A stretch of DNA of 64,000 nt from contig MQUF01000007.1 of assembly GCA_001914235.1 (NCBI GenBank), positions 1-64,000 on the forward strand, written 5' to 3'. The stretch is from Desulfobulbaceae bacterium DB1. Lineage in GTDB: Bacteria; Desulfobacterota; Desulfobulbia; Desulfobulbales; SURF-16. Both the position numbers and the translations under genes were made by a program. Positions 42,372-51,660 of this stretch are shown one piece after another; within the stretch, counting starts at the first letter, position 1; the number at the start of each line of letters is the position of its first letter. Under the pieces are notes generated by a model. The model saw only the letters and a list, made by a program, of their open reading frames with translations. It was not told the DNA's origin and searched no databases.

Positions 42372-43244
42372 ATGGTCCGGACAAGGAAAAATCCCCAGGC
42401 AACGGCCTTCGTCTTCATGCTGCTTTTCCTCTTTTCCTTTATTTGCCTGCCGCCCAAGGGCGGTGCCCATGATCCGGGCACGGTGATCAAATTCGGCGTC
42501 TTTCCCTACAAGTCCCCGCGCGCGACTTTTGAGCTTTTCGGTCCCATTGCCAAGAGCATTGAGAAAAAAACGGGCAAAAAAGTAGAGCTTGTCTCCGCTC
42601 CCGATTGGCATACCTACATTGAACGGGGGAAACAGGGGGAGTACGACCTCGCTCTTCCCTGCGTCACCTGTTTTTTCCATATGCAGCCCGCCGGTTACCA
42701 TATCATTGCCCGGGGCGAACCCTCGTTTTACGGCGGAGTCATCGTCCGCCGGGACAGCGACCTTACGACCATTGCCCAGCTGAAGGGGAAAAAAATCGCC
42801 GCCATCGGCCCCCATTCCTATGCCGGATACATTTTTCTCAAAATCAAGCTGGATGAAATGGGTATTACGGCACCGGAAAACGTGACCATTAACTTTTTAA
42901 ACAAGGTGGACTCGATTATCTTCGGCATCCTGAACAAGGAGTATGACGCCGGCCTCATTCGCGTCGATCAACTTGACGGAGAGCAGTTTGCGGCGGTGCG
43001 AGACAAACTGCGTGTTCTCGCCGTCTCGCCGGCAATCCCCCAGTTTCCCTTTGTTGTCAGAAACGACATGCCCCCCTCCATGGCGGAACTGATACTGGAG
43101 GTGCTTCTCGACATCACCGCGGATGATCCCGCCGACAAAAAACTGCTGGACAGCCTCCGTTTTGAGAAAATCGTCCCTGCCCGGGAATCGGATTACGAAT
43201 CGTTTCGCAAAATAATCGAGATGCACCGAGATATCACCCAATAA
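42372..43244 (+). CDS. PhnD-like phosphate/phosphonate-type substrate-binding protein
   Basis: This 290-residue periplasmic binding protein has a signal peptide (FVFMLLFLFSFICLPP) and the PhnD pattern: IKFGVFPYKSPRATFELFGP, RGKQGEYDLALPCVTCFFH, and LKGKKIAAIGPHSYAGYIF. No ABC transporter genes are adjacent. Instead its TAA overlaps the ATG of a hybrid sensor kinase, so it probably acts as a ligand sensor for that kinase. The IS inserted 15 bp upstream of the start, so expression may now depend on read-through from the transposase gene. Confidence 0.82.
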   Translation: MVRTRKNPQATAFVFMLLFLFSFICLPPKGGAHDPGTVIKFGVFPYKSPRATFELFGPIAKSIEKKTGKKVELVSAPDWHTYIERGKQGEYDLALPCVTCFFHMQPAGYHIIARGEPSFYGGVIVRRDSDLTTIAQLKGKKIAAIGPHSYAGYIFLKIKLDEMGITAPENVTINFLNKVDSIIFGILNKEYDAGLIRVDQLDGEQFAAVRDKLRVLAVSPAIPQFPFVVRNDMPPSMAELILEVLLDITADDPADKKLLDSLRFEKIVPARESDYESFRKIIEMHRDITQ

Positions 43245-45880
43245 TGGCCTCCTTCCGAATCCGAACCTACCTGATCTTTTCCATCTCCGCCGTGGCCCTG
43301 CTGCTCACCGCGGCAATGACCCTGCTGTACACCCGCCAGTATAAGGACCATACCGTCAAAAGTCTGTCGGAATACGGTCTCACCATAAGCCGCAACATCA
43401 CGGTTTCCGCGGTCGACCACATCATTACGGAAAATTTCGCGCCCTTGCTGGAACTGACGCAAGAGCTGGCCACCCTGCCCAACGTTCAATCCATTGAAAT
43501 CAGCGACACGGATTGGCACATCCTGGCGTCAAGCGATCTCAACAAGCTGGGCGGCACCATGCAGCATACGCACGAAGGACCATGCCTGCTGCAGGACGGC
43601 CGGAACTGCATCCATTTTGACCGCCGGAGCAACAGGCTTCTTATTGATTCCAATATCCAGCTTGGCGATGAACGAATGGGATATTGCACGGTTGAATTGT
43701 CTCTGGAGGAAATGACGGCCCATGTCAACCTCATCACGCAAAGAGGCGTCCTGACCGGGATGATGTTCTGGCTGCTCGCCGTTGTCCTCGGATATTTTCT
43801 TTCCCGCATGTTGTCCCGGCCGGTGCAAAGCTTCATGCGGTTAACAGAAAGCATCAGCCAGGGAAACTTCGATGTCTCGCCGCCCTCCCCACGCGGAGTG
43901 TATGAACTGGAAAAATTCTCCAACGTGCTGATCGTCATGGCACGGGCCATTGCCGCCCGGGAGGAGGCACTGCAGCAATCGGAACGAAAATACCGCCACC
44001 TTTTTCAGCGGGCCATGGAGGGGATTTTCGCCTGCGGCGCGGATGGTGTTTTTCAAGACATCAACCCGGCCATGGTGGCCATTTTCGGCTATGACAACCG
44101 GGACGAACTGCTCAACCGCAATCTGTTTTCCGACATATTCGCCTCGCAGCAAAGCACGGAAACCTTCCGGAAACTCATCAGCGGCCACATCTCCATCAAG
44201 GACTACGAGGTGAAAATGATTCGCAAGGACAGCGAACATATCCACATTTCCCTGTCCTGCCAGGCGATCAAGGACAGCGACGGCAGGGTCGTTCGATATG
44301 AAGGGCTGCTGCGCGACATCACCAGGCAAAAGAACGCGGCGGAAGAGATCGCCCGCATGCGCAACTACCTCAACAACATCATCGAGTCCATGCCGTCCAT
44401 GCTGGTGACGGTGAATGAAAATTCGGAAATTACCCAGTGGAACAGCGCGGCGTACGCGGCAACCGGCATCTCCTCCTCCGAGGCCATGGGGAAAAAGATA
44501 TGGGAAATAGTGCCTTTTTTCCTGAAATACCGGCAGCTCATCCAGAACAGCAAAAACAGCAGACAGTCGATCAAGCTGCACCGCGAGCAGATGAATCACC
44601 CGCACGAACAGACATACAACCTCACCATTTTCCCCCTGATCGCCAACGGGGTGGAAGGCGTCACCATCAGGCTTGACGACATCACGGAACTCGAAATGAA
44701 GGAAAAACAGCTGCGCCAGGCCCAAAAGATGGAGTCAGTGGGCACCTTGGCGGGCGGTCTGGCCCACGACTTCAACAACGTGCTTGGCGGCATCCTGGGC
44801 AATCTTTCCCTGATCCAGTTCCGTCTGGACAATCATGAAATCATTGCCGAGCACGAACTGCGGGAATATCTCGACCGGATGAACAGCGCCGGATTCCGTG
44901 CCGCCGACATGGTGCGCCAGCTCCTGGCCCTGTCGCGCAAACAGGAAGTCAACATGGTGCCGGTCGACCTCAACCTGGCCATCAAACACATCCGTAAAAT
45001 CGGGGAAAACACCTTTGACAAATCGATCAAAATCGTCACCCGGCCGGCGACGACGCCGGCCTATGTCATGGCCGACCCGACCCAGATCGAACAGGTCATT
45101 CTCAACATCTGCATCAATGCCGTCCATGCCATGACCATCATGCGGGAAAATGAAACATGGGGCGGCACCCTGACGGTGGGACTGGCGAAAATAGAAGCGG
45201 ACCCTTTTTTTCAAAAAACCCACCCGGAAGCCAAGCAAGGCGTGTACTGGCAGCTTTCCGTCAATGACACCGGAATCGGCATGGACACCAAGACCGTCTC
45301 CAAAATATTCGACCCATTTTTCACCACCAAGGAAAAAAGCAAGGGAACGGGACTCGGCCTGGCCATGGCCTACAACATCGTCAAGCAGATTGAAGGATTT
45401 ATCGACGTCTATTCCGAGGAAGGGCTCGGTTCGACCTTCACCGTCTATATCCCGCTGCTGGAAAGAGATCCTCTGGCGGCGAACGGGGACAAAAAACCGA
45501 TAATACATCAGGGCAGCGGCACGATTCTCGTTATCGACGACGACGAGGTTCTGCGGGAAACCTCCCGCGCCATTCTCGAATCAGTGGGTTATACGGTGCT
45601 CATCGCCAATGACGGCCGGGAAGGGGTTGATGTGTATCGCGACAACAAGGACGATATCAAGGCGGTGCTGCTTGACCTGGTCATGCCGGTGATGGGGGGA
45701 CGGGAGACTTACGTGGAACTGCGCAAAATCAACAGCGCGGTGAAGGTGCTGCTGGTGTCCGGATTCCGCCAGGACGCGCGGGTTGAAGAGGTGCTGCAGC
45801 TCGGCGCGAACAAATTCCTGCAGAAACCCTATACCATTGAAAGCCTGACCAGGTCGCTGCAGGAACTCAATCAAGAATGA
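43244..45880 (+). CDS. Membrane hybrid PAS sensor histidine kinase with receiver domain
   Basis: This 878-residue kinase has TM1 near residues 8-28, a periplasmic sensor to about 170, TM2 (GMMFWLLAVVLGYFLSRML) and HAMP (RPVQSFMRLTESISQGNFDV). Two PAS domains follow (about 250-370 and 375-490), then HisKA with LAGGLAHDFNNVLGGILGNL. The HATPase has NICINAVHAM, VNDTGIGMD and KGTGLGLAMAYNIVKQ, and the C-terminal receiver has ILVIDDDEV with VLLDLVMPVMGG. It shares TAATG overlap with the PhnD-like gene, which likely supplies the signal. Confidence 0.9.
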   Translation: MASFRIRTYLIFSISAVALLLTAAMTLLYTRQYKDHTVKSLSEYGLTISRNITVSAVDHIITENFAPLLELTQELATLPNVQSIEISDTDWHILASSDLNKLGGTMQHTHEGPCLLQDGRNCIHFDRRSNRLLIDSNIQLGDERMGYCTVELSLEEMTAHVNLITQRGVLTGMMFWLLAVVLGYFLSRMLSRPVQSFMRLTESISQGNFDVSPPSPRGVYELEKFSNVLIVMARAIAAREEALQQSERKYRHLFQRAMEGIFACGADGVFQDINPAMVAIFGYDNRDELLNRNLFSDIFASQQSTETFRKLISGHISIKDYEVKMIRKDSEHIHISLSCQAIKDSDGRVVRYEGLLRDITRQKNAAEEIARMRNYLNNIIESMPSMLVTVNENSEITQWNSAAYAATGISSSEAMGKKIWEIVPFFLKYRQLIQNSKNSRQSIKLHREQMNHPHEQTYNLTIFPLIANGVEGVTIRLDDITELEMKEKQLRQAQKMESVGTLAGGLAHDFNNVLGGILGNLSLIQFRLDNHEIIAEHELREYLDRMNSAGFRAADMVRQLLALSRKQEVNMVPVDLNLAIKHIRKIGENTFDKSIKIVTRPATTPAYVMADPTQIEQVILNICINAVHAMTIMRENETWGGTLTVGLAKIEADPFFQKTHPEAKQGVYWQLSVNDTGIGMDTKTVSKIFDPFFTTKEKSKGTGLGLAMAYNIVKQIEGFIDVYSEEGLGSTFTVYIPLLERDPLAANGDKKPIIHQGSGTILVIDDDEVLRETSRAILESVGYTVLIANDGREGVDVYRDNKDDIKAVLLDLVMPVMGGRETYVELRKINSAVKVLLVSGFRQDARVEEVLQLGANKFLQKPYTIESLTRSLQELNQE

Positions 45881-45932
45881 CGGCTCACCACGCCGCCTTG
45901 ACGAAAAGGAAGTTTCTGTTCACCTCGCCCGG

Positions 45933-46091
45933 TTATTTGGTCGCATCGTGAACTTTTTCCTTTGCCGAATCAAATGCCTTGTCAACTTCCTTGCCCGCCT
46001 TTTCCGCCGAACCTTCTTCACTGCAAGCGGCAAGACTCATTGCCAGAACAGATACCAGACAAACCCCCATCAGCTTTTTGATGATTGACAT
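45933..46091 (-). CDS. Small lipoprotein of unknown function
   Basis: This 52-residue protein has a lipoprotein signal (MSIIKKLMGVCLVSVLAMSL, then AAC lipobox) and a mature part of about 30 residues with alternating Lys and Glu (EKAGKEVDKAFDSAKEKVHD), like short entericidin- or YgdI-type lipoproteins. AAGGAG lies close before the ATG at 46091. It is on the minus strand, convergent with the hybrid kinase. It probably localises to the outer membrane. Confidence 0.8.
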   Translation of the reverse strand: MSIIKKLMGVCLVSVLAMSLAACSEEGSAEKAGKEVDKAFDSAKEKVHDATK

Positions 46092-46190
46092 TTTTTCTCC
46101 TTTTTTTGTTTGCATTAAAATTTTTTTTTTGACAACTTCAGACAACCTGATCCCGGCAGATTTTACTTTGCTACCGGAATTGCGGTACGG

Positions 46191-46292
46191 GAAAAGTGCC
46201 TCAATCGCTTGAATTTACAGCGCTTTCTCATCATATGACACCTTTAACTTGAGACACTTTAGGCACTTTAACTATTTGAGGTATTTGATATT
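46191..46292. repeat. Interspersed AAGTGCCT/AGGCACTT repeat, copy 2
   Basis: The order of blocks matches copy 1 at 35506-35612: GAAAAGTGCCTCAATCGCTT, then GCGCTTTCTCATCATATGAC, ACCTTTAACTTGAGACACTT, TAGGCACTTTAACTATTTGA. It lies immediately upstream of the hypothetical gene at 46321, whose start is 29 bases away, so it may influence that gene's leader. Confidence 0.7.
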
Positions 46293-46320
46293 CTCTCCCG
46301 AAAAAGGACAGGAGTGCAGC

Positions 46321-46716
46321 ATGTTTTCGGAAATGATCACCGCATTGCAGGCAGGAAAAATGCCGGGAACATCCTCCCTGCATCAACGTCTCCGCGGGGC
46401 ACTGATCAAAAAAGCGGCCATTATCCGGCAGCCGTCTCCACTCTGGCCCCGGGACCCGAAGATCAACCCGCCGTCCGCTCATCTGCTCTGGGCCGCGGTC
46501 ATTCTGCGGGACAGGGGAAATTTCAATCTGGCGGCGGATCTGATGGTTCTGGAAACGCTGGAATCATCCCGACAGAAAAATCTCGCCGATATTGCCGGCC
46601 AGCGGGAACGACTGATTGCCCGAGAGCTGCAAGAACTCCGGCAGCTCATCGGCGATCGGAGCTTGCAGGAAAAAATCAATGAAAGCATCAAATCAGTGCA
46701 CCCTGCGACGCTTTAA
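46321..46716 (+). CDS. Hypothetical helical protein
   Basis: This 131-residue protein has ATG 46321 after AGGAGTGCAGC. The middle has HLLWAAVILRDRGNFNLAAD, then LMVLETLESSRQKNLADIAG, then a charged helix RERLIARELQELRQLIG that could be a coiled coil. It has no membrane segment or known domain. It is convergent with the response regulator at 46748. I do not recognise the family. Confidence 0.55.
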   Translation: MFSEMITALQAGKMPGTSSLHQRLRGALIKKAAIIRQPSPLWPRDPKINPPSAHLLWAAVILRDRGNFNLAADLMVLETLESSRQKNLADIAGQRERLIARELQELRQLIGDRSLQEKINESIKSVHPATL

Positions 46717-46747
46717 ACCGCCACGCAAATGATGCGAAAGACAACTG

Positions 46748-47329
46748 TTATCTCAGGAACGGCTCCTCCTTCCTTTTTTCCTTCTTTCCACACTGGTCGC
46801 ACTGAACCCGGCTGATCTCCACCCCGGTTTTGCGTCGCAGATAGTCTTCAAGACTGACCCAATCACCTTCTCCCGGCTCCTTGCCGGTATCATCCCGGAT
46901 CTTTTTACAGACCGCGCAAACCGGCAGGATATTTTCAAAATAGCGAATCTTCTTGCGCAGATCCTCCCGGGCCAGGGCCCGCTCAACCCGCAGAAAAAGT
47001 TCAGTCAGCTCGCACGGTTTCATCAGATAGTCATCAGCACCCAACCGCAGCGCCTCAATGGCGGAGGAAAGGTCGGCATAACCGGTGAGCAGGCAAACCG
47101 CCATATCGGGATACAGCGCCCGGGCCTTTTTAATCAGTTCAATGCCGTCAATTCCCTCCATCAACAAATCGCTGATCAGCAGATGATACGAATCACGCTC
47201 AAGCATCTCAAGCCCTTGCTCGCCGCTTTCCGCGCATTCGACCGCGTATCCCTGTTCCGTCAATCCCCACTGGAGACTTTTCAGAACAATCGGTTCATCA
47301 TCGACAATCAGAATTCGTTTTTTTTGCAT
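46748..47329 (-). CDS. Response regulator with C-terminal CxxC KKIRDD motif
   Basis: This 193-residue protein has a receiver domain at 1-120 (ILIVDDEPIVLKSLQWGL, DLLMEGIDGIELI with the phospho-Asp, and a Lys in DDYLMKPCELT). The short C-terminal part reads LPVCAVCKKIRDDTGKEP and ends with VQCDQCGKKEK; this KKIRDD cysteine motif often ends signalling proteins in sulfate reducers and related bacteria. It has no DNA-binding domain. It lies upstream of the homocysteine methyltransferase gene, which ends on the same strand 17 bp away, so they may be in one transcript. Confidence 0.85.
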   Translation of the reverse strand: MQKKRILIVDDEPIVLKSLQWGLTEQGYAVECAESGEQGLEMLERDSYHLLISDLLMEGIDGIELIKKARALYPDMAVCLLTGYADLSSAIEALRLGADDYLMKPCELTELFLRVERALAREDLRKKIRYFENILPVCAVCKKIRDDTGKEPGEGDWVSLEDYLRRKTGVEISRVQCDQCGKKEKRKEEPFLR

Positions 47330-47345
47330 GAACAGCCTTTGGTTT

Positions 47346-49247
47346 TCATGGAGCCGTTTTCATCGCGGCCCTGCCGCTTCCCTTCCATCCGGCCAGACGA
47401 ATCTGCTTGACGAAATTTTCGGCGATTTCCCACTTGTTCAACGGGCTGATAATGTAAAGCCCATCGACAAACGAGGCAAGATCGGCAATCAGCTTCTCGG
47501 TGATTTCCAAAGCAGCCTTGCGCTGGTCAGCCACCTCGGCATAACTCCACAATTTTTTCCGGATCTCGGCCGGAATGGAAATTCCCGGCACCTCATTATG
47601 GAGAAAGTCGGCGTTACGAGCCGAAATAAGCGGAAAAATCCCTGGAAAAACAAGAAGATTCAGATGACTTGTCTGTTCCACCATGGCCTCCACCGCGTTT
47701 TTATCGAAAAGAGGCTGGGTCATGACAAAATGAGCGCCCTGGGCCGCTTTCCGTTCCAACCTGGTGATCTGCATGGTGGGGTTGGACGGCCGAAAACTGA
47801 AGGCCGCGCCGATGGAAAAACGGGTCGGTTTTTTGATGGACTGCCCCGCCATGTTGAGCCCTTGGTTGAACTGGCTGATCATGCGGATCAGCCCAAGGGA
47901 GTTGACGTCAAAGACTCCGCTTACCCCGGGCTGGTCCGTTGAACTGGCCGAATCACCGGTAACGGCAAGGATCGCCTCGATCCCCAGGATATGGGCGGCC
48001 ATGATATGGGACTGAAGCCCCAGGGCATTCTGGTCACGACAGGTTTGATGCAGTACCACCTGCACGCCGGTTTCCTCCCTGATGCGATGGGCCAGGGCGA
48101 TGTTGCCGGCCCGGAGGATGGCCAGGGGATTTTCCCCCAGGGTTACGGCGTCCACCCCGCTGGCGGCCAGGGAACGGGCCCCTGCCAGCACATTGTCGAT
48201 ATCAAGATGGGTGGGCGGGTCCAGTTCAACCAGAACCGGCAGCCTGTCCTCCGGCAGATTATCGAGAAAAGCGCCCCGGCCGCTTCTTTTTAATCCGGCT
48301 GGGGCGGCAGGCGTTTCCTCAAGGGGAGCTGCCGGGACACTCTTGGCATCAAGCGTTTTTTTGTGCCGGAGTTTCAGGGTTTTGCGAAACTCATGAATAT
48401 GGGCCGGGGTGGTGCCGCAACAGCCGCCGATGAGACGCACCCCCATCTTCAGCATTTCAGCGGCACGCCTGGCCATGTAGGAAGGCTGGGCCGGATACAC
48501 CATGCGATGGCCCATAACCTCGGGCAGTCCCGCATTGGGAAAGGCGGAAAGCGGCACATGCTCGTCGGCAAGCGGCATCAGACGGGAGACAGCCATGGAC
48601 ATGGCGTCAATGCCCCTGCCGCAGTTGGTGCCGACAACCGTGGCGCCGGCAGCCAAGGCCGCCCGGGCGCATTCAAGGGCGTCAATGCCGCGGGCGGTTC
48701 TTCCCTGGGCCGGATAGACCATCTGCGCGACAATGGGCAATCCGCTGCCGACCTGCCGGGCGGTTTCAATGGCCAGCAGCATTTCCTCAAGATGGGTAAA
48801 TGTTTCCAGAATAAGGAGATCGACCCCTCCCTCCACCAGGGCGCCCATTTGCAGGGCAAAGGCCGCCTTGATATCCTCAACCGTAATGTCACCTGAAATC
48901 AGGGGAAACTCGATACCCGTCGGCCCCACCGAGCCGGCGACATACGCATCATGCCCCGCGGCCTTGACCGCAATACGCGCTCCGGCCTGGTTGATCTCGG
49001 CAATCTGATCTTCCTTGCCCGCGGCCTGAAGCTTAAAGCTGTTTGCGCCAAAGGTATTGGTTTCAATGAGTTGACTGCCTGCCCGGATATATTCCTCATG
49101 AACCGAATAAATGAGATCCGGGTTCTTGATGTTGAGCAGATCGATATTTTTCCCGAAATCTATCCCTTTTTCAAAAAGATAGGTTCCAAAAGCCCCATCC
49201 CCCAGGATGACATGCTCCTTAATATAATCGGAAAAAGCGACTTTCAT
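47346..49247 (-). CDS. Bifunctional homocysteine S-methyltransferase/methylenetetrahydrofolate reductase
   Basis: This 633-residue fusion has a homocysteine methyltransferase TIM barrel at 1-300 with zinc Cys in VVGTNCGRGIDAMS and LIGGCCGTTPAHIHE. A MetF-like reductase follows at about 330-630 (LPVLVELDPPTHLDIDNVLA, AILAVTGDSASSTDQPGVSG, FSIGAAFSFRPSNPT, GAHFVMTQPLFDK). It resembles YitJ-type enzymes. ATG 49247 is supported by the usual N-terminus MKVAFSDYIKEHVILGDGA. It makes methionine and supplies or consumes methyl-THF, so the window has two MTHFR-type proteins. Confidence 0.9.
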   Translation of the reverse strand: MKVAFSDYIKEHVILGDGAFGTYLFEKGIDFGKNIDLLNIKNPDLIYSVHEEYIRAGSQLIETNTFGANSFKLQAAGKEDQIAEINQAGARIAVKAAGHDAYVAGSVGPTGIEFPLISGDITVEDIKAAFALQMGALVEGGVDLLILETFTHLEEMLLAIETARQVGSGLPIVAQMVYPAQGRTARGIDALECARAALAAGATVVGTNCGRGIDAMSMAVSRLMPLADEHVPLSAFPNAGLPEVMGHRMVYPAQPSYMARRAAEMLKMGVRLIGGCCGTTPAHIHEFRKTLKLRHKKTLDAKSVPAAPLEETPAAPAGLKRSGRGAFLDNLPEDRLPVLVELDPPTHLDIDNVLAGARSLAASGVDAVTLGENPLAILRAGNIALAHRIREETGVQVVLHQTCRDQNALGLQSHIMAAHILGIEAILAVTGDSASSTDQPGVSGVFDVNSLGLIRMISQFNQGLNMAGQSIKKPTRFSIGAAFSFRPSNPTMQITRLERKAAQGAHFVMTQPLFDKNAVEAMVEQTSHLNLLVFPGIFPLISARNADFLHNEVPGISIPAEIRKKLWSYAEVADQRKAALEITEKLIADLASFVDGLYIISPLNKWEIAENFVKQIRLAGWKGSGRAAMKTAP

Positions 49248-49645
49248 TGGTTGTCCCGCAATGGTTGTTGATGATGTTGTTATGCAAAACCATGGCGGCA
49301 GCCGCAATTTCGCCCGCCGCCATTGACCCACTTTAACAGAGAATGGATTGATAGTAAATAAAAGCGGCCACAGCAGGCAACTTCACCTTGCCCTGACCTG
49401 ATAAAACAAAAATACCTCTCAATCCCTGCCGCAAAATGAGTATAATAAAAAAGATCGTACCTGTTCAGGGGGCAACATGGATTGTCCGGCAACGGCTGAA
49501 AATTTACCACGGAGAACACAGTGCTCCCAGAGGTATCAGACTGTAATTAAAAGAAATATCTCTGCGAGCTCCGTGGTGAAAAACAAACATTTCCCGAATC
49601 CGTCACCATCCGGAGAAAGCAACGACCAAAATCAGGGAGGCTGTT
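49248..49645. other. 398-bp divergent intergenic region
   Basis: No protein gene or recognised riboswitch is visible between the homocysteine methyltransferase and the radical SAM gene. I looked for SAM- or cobalamin-riboswitch-like cores and found none convincing. The right half contains the CACCACGGAG-type repeat at 49503-49580. Confidence 0.5.
49503..49580. repeat. Interspersed hairpin-type repeat (CACCAC/GGAGAACAC family), copy 2
   Basis: TTACCACGGAGAACACAGTG at the left and CTCCGTGGTGAA at the right are inverted copies that can form a stem, with CTCTGCGAG in the right half. The pattern matches copy 1 at 25786-25852. It lies in the leader of the radical SAM gene. Confidence 0.65.
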
Positions 49646-50659
49646 ATGCAAGAGGCCATGTTTTACCATACGGAAAAGGACACAGAGGTCATCTGCGACC
49701 TCTGCAACCATCACTGCCGGATCCAGGAGGGCAAACGGGGAATCTGCCGGGTGCGGGAAAACAGGGGCGGCATCCTGTACAGCCTGGTCTATGGCCGGCT
49801 GATCTCGGAAAACATCGATCCCATAGAAAAAAAGCCGCTCTTCCACCTGCTGCCCGGTTCCCGTTCCTACTCCATTGCCACGGTGGGTTGCAATTTCCGC
49901 TGTCTGCATTGCCAGAACTACCAGATTTCCCAGTATCCACGCATGAATGACGGCGCCATCACCGGCAGCGAGACCAGTCCGCAGGAAGTAGTTGCCGGAG
50001 CGCTCCGTTCCGGGTGCCAAAGCATCAGTTACACCTACGTCGAGCCGACCATCTTCTATGAATTCGCTTACGACTGCTGCGTGCCGGCGCGCGACAACGG
50101 GATAAAAAACGTTTTTGTCAGCAACGGCTACATGTCGCCTGAAACAACCCGGCATCTGGCCCCGGTGCTGGACGGCATCAATATCGACATCAAGGCCTTT
50201 ACGGAAAAATTCTACAAGGAGGTCTGCAAAGCCCGGCTGCAGCCGGTGCTCGACACCGTGCGCCTCATGCGTGAACTGGGGGTTTGGGTGGAGGTGACCA
50301 CCCTTGTTATTCCAGGCTGGAACGATTCAGACGATGAACTGCGCGCCATTGCACGGTTCATCAAGGAGGTTGACCCGGCCATGCCCTGGCATGTCACCGC
50401 CTTTTACCCGACCTTCCAGATGACGGACCACGAGCCGACGCCGGCGGCCACCCTGCGCCGGGCCAGGGAAATCGGCCTTGGCGAGGGGCTGCGCTTTGTT
50501 TACGAAGGCAATATTCCCGGCGAGGGCGGGGAAAACACCTCCTGCCCTTCCTGCGGCACGGAACTGATCAGCCGTTTCGGCTTCCGCATCCGGGAAAACA
50601 AAATCAAGGAAGGCCGTTGCCCCTCCTGCGGAGAAACAATTGCAGGGGTATGGCAGTAA
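49646..50659 (+). CDS. amrS: AmmeMemoRadiSam system radical SAM enzyme
   Basis: This 337-residue enzyme of the AmrS type has the radical SAM motif in TVGCNFRCLHCQNYQISQYP (CxxxCxxC). Its N-terminal cysteines are in VICDLCNHHCRIQEGKRGIC. The TYVEPTIFYEFAYDC and NIDIKAFTEKFYKEVC segments are typical of this family. At the C-terminus an extra zinc ribbon is formed by CPSCGTELI and CPSCGETIAG. AGGGAGG precedes the ATG. The AmmeMemoRadiSam partners (AMMECR1 and Memo) are not adjacent. The reaction is not established. Confidence 0.9.
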   Translation: MQEAMFYHTEKDTEVICDLCNHHCRIQEGKRGICRVRENRGGILYSLVYGRLISENIDPIEKKPLFHLLPGSRSYSIATVGCNFRCLHCQNYQISQYPRMNDGAITGSETSPQEVVAGALRSGCQSISYTYVEPTIFYEFAYDCCVPARDNGIKNVFVSNGYMSPETTRHLAPVLDGINIDIKAFTEKFYKEVCKARLQPVLDTVRLMRELGVWVEVTTLVIPGWNDSDDELRAIARFIKEVDPAMPWHVTAFYPTFQMTDHEPTPAATLRRAREIGLGEGLRFVYEGNIPGEGGENTSCPSCGTELISRFGFRIRENKIKEGRCPSCGETIAGVWQ

Positions 50660-50714
50660 CGCGGAATTTCCACCATTCCATACCCCCGGCAGGGCATCGC
50701 CTCGGACAAAAAAA

Positions 50715-51467
50715 TTAATGGCGATAATAGTTCTGGGGGGTTTTTGTCACGATAAAATCAACCGCTTTCTGAATGCAGATCCGTAACGCCTTTTCCGTGG
50801 GGGTGTTTTTCCAGCCGCCGAGGCTGCCGGCCAGGGCTCCGGAACTGCCGTACCCGCCAAGCAGCCCGCCCAGGTTGACGTCGGTCGCCTCGCCTTCAAC
50901 ACTGGTGGCGGCAAGCACCCGTGATGTTTTCGCATCGATGATGCGCATGTCAATGGCCATATGGGATTTCTTAAATCCCCCCAGCAGCCCGCCGATAACG
51001 CCGGCCGCGCCGCCGCTCAATCCGCCCTGGGTTCCGGAGGCGGCGCCCTCAAATTCGGTTACCGCGGCCACAACCAGCAGTTCGGCCCCCTCGATTGCGC
51101 CGATTTCAGCCGCCGTATCGGACCGCACCCTGCCGGAGGCACCAAGGTCCTGTTCCGACATGACATCTTCAAGGGCCTGACGCTCAAGCACGATATACCG
51201 ATTGGTGTTGAACAGGGCGGTGGTCAGCTGATCCGCCATGCCGTCACCGATGTTTCCGTTCCACCATCCTCCGCCTGTTTTGTCCTTGAACCGGGCAACG
51301 GCGATTCTCGCCTGGGGTCCGTTGTAGGCCTGGGCCTGAACCTGGCCGATGTCCGGAGAAGCCTGTCCGGAAGCAACCGTTGCCTGCGTGCCGGGTGTGA
51401 CGCAGCCGGTGAGGGTGAAAACAGAAAGAAAAAGCAGACACATGGCGACACTTAATTGCATTTTCAT
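50715..51467 (-). CDS. CsgG/HfaB-like outer-membrane lipoprotein
   Basis: This 250-residue protein has a lipoprotein signal with LTGC lipobox near residue 22 and a CsgG domain (ARIAVARFKDKTGGGWWNGN, then GMADQLTTALFNTNRYIVLE). Gly-rich loops (GGLSGGAAGVIGGLLGGF) lie where CsgG forms its transmembrane hairpins. CsgG makes a nonameric secretion pore for curli; many relatives have no curlin partners. No csgA-like gene is nearby. ATG 51467 is chosen because GAGGTG lies eight bases upstream. The role is probably export or envelope stress related. Confidence 0.85.
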   Translation of the reverse strand: MKMQLSVAMCLLFLSVFTLTGCVTPGTQATVASGQASPDIGQVQAQAYNGPQARIAVARFKDKTGGGWWNGNIGDGMADQLTTALFNTNRYIVLERQALEDVMSEQDLGASGRVRSDTAAEIGAIEGAELLVVAAVTEFEGAASGTQGGLSGGAAGVIGGLLGGFKKSHMAIDMRIIDAKTSRVLAATSVEGEATDVNLGGLLGGYGSSGALAGSLGGWKNTPTEKALRICIQKAVDFIVTKTPQNYYRH

Positions 51468-51660
51468 AATCATGACACCTCATTAAATAAATGTTTCACG
51501 CGCAACACATCATTTGGATATGCAACCATATCCTCCTATTTTTCTCCAATCAGAATCGATTGTAAAGGACTTTACAGAGAAATCTGTTATAATTCAGCAA
51601 TAATTTCCGATACCCACATACAAAAAGCAAAAACGGTTTTCATCTGTAACGATACCTGCC

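Noticed and set aside
49248-49500. SAM or cobalamin riboswitch before the homocysteine methyltransferase.
   Set aside because: I saw no conserved riboswitch core in the leader; a covariance-model search would be needed to exclude one.
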